Shown here: piece after piece, positions 60,481 to 64,000 of the stretch
Layout of the letters: each line of letters begins with the position of its first letter
Numbering within the stretch: the stretch's first letter is position 1
NCBI RefSeq assembly: GCF_018131105.1
Contig: NZ_JAFCJI010000001.1
Span: 2,480,001 to 2,544,000 of the forward strand
Direction of reading: 5' to 3'
Length of the DNA: 64,000 nt
Origin: Bradyrhizobium manausense
GTDB taxonomy: Bacteria; Pseudomonadota; Alphaproteobacteria; Rhizobiales; Xanthobacteraceae
The notes under the pieces: generated by a model
The model's input: the letters and a program-made list of their open reading frames with translations, nothing else
What the model was told of the DNA's origin: nothing
Database searches by the model: none
Position numbers and translations under genes: made by a program

Positions 60481-62445
60481 ATGAAGCGCATCCTGATCGG
60501 CCTGATCGTGGCAGCCGTGCTCGCCGCGGGCGGATGGCTCGGCTTCAACCTCTACGCCAAACATCGCGTCACCGCCGAGATCGAGGACGCCTTCCAGCAG
60601 ATCCGCAGCAATGGCGGCAAGGCGAGCCACGGCAAGGTCGGTTTCGACCTGTCGACGCGCACGCTTACGATCGATGAGCTCAATGTCGAGCCGGGACGCC
60701 CCCCTTTAGCCGGCGTCAAGGCTGCGAGCTTCAAGGCGGTCGGCGTTCACCAAGTCGACGAGACCCGCATTGCGGCCGACAATATCGAAATCGATGGCGT
60801 GGAGTTGGCGATCGAAGGCGCTGCCGGCGCGGCGAACATGAAGGCCACGTACAAGATCCCGCATATCGCCTTGGCCAACTATTCCGGGCCCGCACGGATG
60901 CAAGGCGCGCCGGCCTCCGATTCCATTCTCGACGCCTATCGTTTCGGGCTCGAGCAATTTGTGAGAATTTCAGCCGGTTCGCTCAACGTGCCGACCATAA
61001 CCGCCGCAATGAGTGGAATCACCGGAGGAGGATCCGGCGAGATCACCTATTCGGGGCTGACAATCCACAACATCGATCGCGGCAAGATCGGTACTGCCAA
61101 GGTTGATCGCGCCGTTGTTGCCATCGATGTGCAACAGCCACGTCCGGATAAAATCACCTCCGGATTCTCCGACGCGACAATCGAAGATTTCGACGCGAAC
61201 GTCGTGATCGCCGCGCTCAATCCCGACAAGGCAAATGACGATAGCTATCACCGTGTCTACCGGCAGATATCAACTGCTTACGCGCTGACTTCGACGTCCG
61301 GCATTGCCGCGAAAATCGGCCGCATCCTGGTCGAGGACATCGCGTATCAGCCGTCGAAGTTTCGTCCAGGAGAACTGCTGGCGGTGATGCCAAAAGATCC
61401 GTCTGCCCATCAAAACCCCGCGCAGATGCGGGAATTGATGGAGAAGGTCGGAAACCTCTATGAGGGCGCACGGATCGGCAAAGCGACAATTGCCGATCTG
61501 TCGATGGAGACACCGCAAGGGACCGGCAAACTCAACGCCATCAGATATTCCGAGGGCGAGTTCGCGCTGGAGGGTTTCGATGCGCCAACCCCGCAGGGCC
61601 GGATCAAGATGGAGCGCTTCGCGCTGAAGTCGTTCAGCGTCGCGAACCTGTTGCGTTGGGCGGCAAACCTCACCACTCCCGGAAGAGCGCCCTCGCCCGA
61701 TCAGATGCTCGGGCTGTTCGGCGTGCTGGCAGGCGCGGAGATCAAGGGCGTGGTGGCGCCGTTCAAGACCACCAAGAAGCTGGTCACGATCGACACGGTG
61801 AGCCTGGATTGGGGGCAGTTGATCGGTTCGATCCCGAGCAAGACGCACATGGTTGCCAAATTTGTCACGCCCACCGATCCATCTGATCCGAAGCAGCTTC
61901 CGTTGCTCGCCGCCGGCATCGACAAGCTCGCGATCGACCTCGATCTCGGCGCGGCCTGGACCGAGTCCACCAACAGCTTCGCTCTGACCCCGGCGACCCT
62001 GGACATCGGAGGGATCGCCAAGGCGCAATTGCGCGTCGCACTCGGCAATGTGCCGCGCGAGACGTTTTCGACTGAGCCCGCTCAGCTCATGGGACAAGCT
62101 GCCCGGATCGAGGCCGGCGCGCTCGAGTTCTCACTGCACGACAACGGTGGCGTCGACCTCGTCGTCGCGCAGTTCGCGCGCATGCAGAATGTCAGCCGCG
62201 ACGCCGCGCGTCAGGCGATCGTCGAAAGCATCAAGGCAAAACGCGAGCAGATTGCATCCGCCAATCCGGATGCGGACGCCGCCGTGGATGCGGTCGCCCG
62301 TTTCGTCGAGACGCCGGGCCAGACGTTGTCCATCAAGCTCTCCCCGCGCGCCAAGGCGCCGCTGATGCAGATCATGCAGCTCTTGCAAACCGACCCGCAG
62401 AGCGCGTTGGCGCAGTTCAGGATCGAGGCGTCGACGGGACTGTAG
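60481..62445 (+). CDS. Large AsmA/DUF945-like anchored protein
   Basis: A 654-aa protein with an N-terminal membrane anchor (residues about 3-24, ILIGLIVAAVLAAGGWLGF) and a long beta-rich periplasmic region with repeated short strands (DLSTRTLTIDELNVEPGR, TYSGLTIHNIDRGKIG, SMETPQGTGKLNAIRYSEG). It resembles the AsmA/YdgA type by layout, but I cannot place it in a named family. GGAG lies 6 nt before ATG 60481. A palindrome follows the stop. It is divergent from maeB. Confidence 0.72.
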   Translation: MKRILIGLIVAAVLAAGGWLGFNLYAKHRVTAEIEDAFQQIRSNGGKASHGKVGFDLSTRTLTIDELNVEPGRPPLAGVKAASFKAVGVHQVDETRIAADNIEIDGVELAIEGAAGAANMKATYKIPHIALANYSGPARMQGAPASDSILDAYRFGLEQFVRISAGSLNVPTITAAMSGITGGGSGEITYSGLTIHNIDRGKIGTAKVDRAVVAIDVQQPRPDKITSGFSDATIEDFDANVVIAALNPDKANDDSYHRVYRQISTAYALTSTSGIAAKIGRILVEDIAYQPSKFRPGELLAVMPKDPSAHQNPAQMRELMEKVGNLYEGARIGKATIADLSMETPQGTGKLNAIRYSEGEFALEGFDAPTPQGRIKMERFALKSFSVANLLRWAANLTTPGRAPSPDQMLGLFGVLAGAEIKGVVAPFKTTKKLVTIDTVSLDWGQLIGSIPSKTHMVAKFVTPTDPSDPKQLPLLAAGIDKLAIDLDLGAAWTESTNSFALTPATLDIGGIAKAQLRVALGNVPRETFSTEPAQLMGQAARIEAGALEFSLHDNGGVDLVVAQFARMQNVSRDAARQAIVESIKAKREQIASANPDADAAVDAVARFVETPGQTLSIKLSPRAKAPLMQIMQLLQTDPQSALAQFRIEASTGL

Positions 62446-62467
62446 AGCGGGCGCGCGCTCTCACCAC

Positions 62468-62553
62468 CGTCATGGCCGGGCTCGTCCCGGCCATCCACGC
62501 TCTTCCGCGCCTGCCCAAAAACGTGGATGCCCGGGACAAGCCCGGGCATGACG
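62468..62553. repeat. Long intergenic palindrome, family B copy 3
   Basis: CGTCATGGCCGGGCTCGTCC at 62468 and CCCGGGACAAGCCCGGGCAT ending with ATGACG at 62553. It sits between two convergent genes, 22 nt after the AsmA-like stop and 40 nt before the aspS stop. Confidence 0.9.
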
Positions 62554-62593
62554 GATTCTTGCTACCTCCCCGCACACGAAGGGGCAAAGACCC

Positions 62594-64000
62594 TCATTTC
62601 TGCGGCAGGTTCACCTTCACATGCAGCTCGCGGAGCTGCTTCGTCGTCGCATCCGACGGCGCGCCCATCAGCAGGTCCATGGCCTGCTGGTTCATCGGGA
62701 ACAGCGAGATCTCGCGCAGATTGTTGGTGCCACAGAGCAGCATCACGATGCGGTCGACACCCGCGGCCATGCCGCCATGTGGCGGCGCGCCGTACTGGAA
62801 GGCGCGGTACATGCCGCCGAAGCGGTCGACCACTTCCTGCTCGCCGTAGCCTGCGATCTCGAACGCCTTCACCATCGCTTCCGGCACGTGGTTGCGGATG
62901 CCGCCCGAGGCGATCTCGTAACCGTTGCAGGTGATGTCGTACTGGAACGCCTTGATGGTCAGCGGATCCTGGCCCTTCAGCGCCTCGAGGCCGCCCTGCG
63001 GCATCGAGAACGGGTTGTGCGAGAAGTCGACCTTCTTGTCGTCCTCATTGTACTCGTACATCGGGAAGTCGACGATCCAGGCGAGCTCGAACCGCTCCCT
63101 GTCGGTGAGGTTCAGTTCCTCGCCTACCTTGTTACGGGCGAGCCCTGAAAACTTCCAGAACTTGTCGGGATCGCCGGCGACGAAGAAGGCGGCATCGCCT
63201 TCCTTGGTGCCGATCTGCGCACGGATCGCGGCGGTCCGCTCCGGTCCGATGTTGTTCGCAAGCGGACCTGCGCCCTCGCCGCCCTCGCGCCACATGATGT
63301 AGCCGAGGCCGGGCTGGCCTTCGCCCTGCGCCCACGAGTTCATGCGGTCGCAGAATGCACGGCTGCCTCCACCGGTCGCCGGGATCGCCCAGACCTGGTT
63401 CTTGGGGTCTTCGAGCATGCGCGCAAAGACCTTGAAGCCGGAGCCGCGGAAGTGCTCGGAGACGTCCTGCATCTCGATCGGGTTGCGCAAATCAGGCTTG
63501 TCGCTGCCGTATTTGCGCAGCGCCTCGGCGAACGGAATCCGGCGCCAGTTCTTGCTCACCGGCTTGCCCTTGGCGAACTCCTCGAACACGCCGGTGATGA
63601 CGGGCTCCATCGCCGCGAAGACGTCTTCCTGCGTGACGAAGCTCATCTCGACGTCGAGCTGGTAGAACTCGCCGGGCAGACGGTCAGCGCGCGGGTCCTC
63701 GTCGCGGAAGCACGGCGCGATCTGGAAGTAGCGATCGAAGCCCGACATCATCAGCAGCTGCTTGTACTGCTGTGGCGCCTGCGGCAGTGCGTAGAACTTG
63801 CCGGGATGGATGCGCGACGGCACCAGGAAGTCGCGCGCGCCTTCCGGCGACGACGCGGTCAGGATCGGCGTGTTGAACTCGAAGAAGCCCTGCCCCTCCA
63901 TGCGCCGGCGCATCGACTTGATGATCTCGACGCGGGTCATGATGTTCTGATGCAGCTTCTCGCGACGCAGATCGAGGAAGCGGTACTTCAGACGGATGTC
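62594..64000 (-). CDS. aspS: Aspartyl-tRNA synthetase (3' part, runs off the window)
   Basis: 468 C-terminal residues are visible; the N-terminal anticodon-binding domain lies beyond base 64000. The frame opens at the edge with [19 protein letters not shown], then the class II motifs: [20 protein letters not shown], the ATP site [10 protein letters not shown] and the bacterial-type insertion; [19 protein letters not shown] is motif 3. It charges tRNA-Asp, and possibly tRNA-Asn if the cell uses transamidation. The ATG at 63940 is internal, not the start. Confidence 0.96.
   Translation of the reverse strand, partial: DIRLKYRFLDLRREKLHQNIMTRVEIIKSMRRRMEGQGFFEFNTPILTASSPEGARDFLVPSRIHPGKFYALPQAPQQYKQLLMMSGFDRYFQIAPCFRDEDPRADRLPGEFYQLDVEMSFVTQEDVFAAMEPVITGVFEEFAKGKPVSKNWRRIPFAEALRKYGSDKPDLRNPIEMQDVSEHFRGSGFKVFARMLEDPKNQVWAIPATGGGSRAFCDRMNSWAQGEGQPGLGYIMWREGGEGAGPLANNIGPERTAAIRAQIGTKEGDAAFFVAGDPDKFWKFSGLARNKVGEELNLTDRERFELAWIVDFPMYEYNEDDKKVDFSHNPFSMPQGGLEALKGQDPLTIKAFQYDITCNGYEIASGGIRNHVPEAMVKAFEIAGYGEQEVVDRFGGMYRAFQYGAPPHGGMAAGVDRIVMLLCGTNNLREISLFPMNQQAMDLLMGAPSDATTKQLRELHVKVNLPQK

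Noticed and set aside
1..64000. CRISPR arrays, insertion sequences, prophage genes
   Set aside because: No regularly spaced direct repeats and no transposase, integrase or phage structural gene was seen; the repeats present are palindromes, not spacer arrays.

Overview
The window reads as chromosome from a GC-rich alphaproteobacterium of the order Rhizobiales, most likely Bradyrhizobium. Grounds: a eukaryote-type glutamine synthetase (GlnII) with a divergent GstI-like gene, a PTA-fused malic enzyme, tripartite-transporter (Bug) binding proteins, Omp25-like barrels, DUF2336/DUF2735/DUF2778 proteins, and two families of long intergenic palindromes. No phage, insertion sequence, CRISPR array, rRNA or intact tRNA gene was found. 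It looks like ordinary core and accessory chromosome with many short, mostly one- to three-gene transcription units.

Left part (1-22.5 kb): SMI1/KNR4 protein, small DUF982-like protein, Tlde1-like DUF2778 protein, DUF1810, a chemoreceptor, an acyltransferase, an FMN reductase, an AraC regulator, a likely cyclic-di-GMP operon (DUF2336, PilZ, HD-GYP), a nitroreductase, two alpha/beta hydrolases, PsiF, L-asparaginase, dienelactone hydrolase, a Bug binding protein divergent from a LysR regulator, a metallo-beta-lactamase-fold hydrolase, an ABC-F ATPase and a multicopper oxidase.

Middle (22.5-42.5 kb): a three-subunit molybdenum hydroxylase (large subunit, 2Fe-2S subunit, diheme cytochrome), an orphan double-glycine leader peptide, a His/Tyr-rich secreted protein, a TPR-GSCFA protein behind a winged-helix TPR regulator, a VOC protein with an alpha/beta hydrolase, then a stretch carrying three GrlR-like paralogs (32.6, 35.0 and 39.6 kb). 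Among these lie a leaderless ModA-like protein, a 49-aa gene, the glnII/gstI divergent pair with a sigma-54 promoter, an MliC-like protein, a tyrosine phosphatase, an SDR and a DUF2161 nuclease-like protein.

Right part (42.5-64 kb): the tryptophan-to-anthranilate operon (formamidase, kynA, kynU), an ArgE/DapE deacylase, a PNPOx-like protein divergent from a MocR regulator, small secreted proteins, CreA, an L,D-transpeptidase with a degenerate second domain, glutathione peroxidase, polysaccharide deacetylase, a RibD/DHFR-like reductase, a tandem beta-barrel outer-membrane protein, DoxX, maeB, a large AsmA-like anchored protein and the 3' part of aspS running off the right edge.

Most notable are the GrlR-like family expansion, the glnII/gstI control region, the orphan double-glycine peptide, and the six palindromes that all sit just 3' of stop codons.
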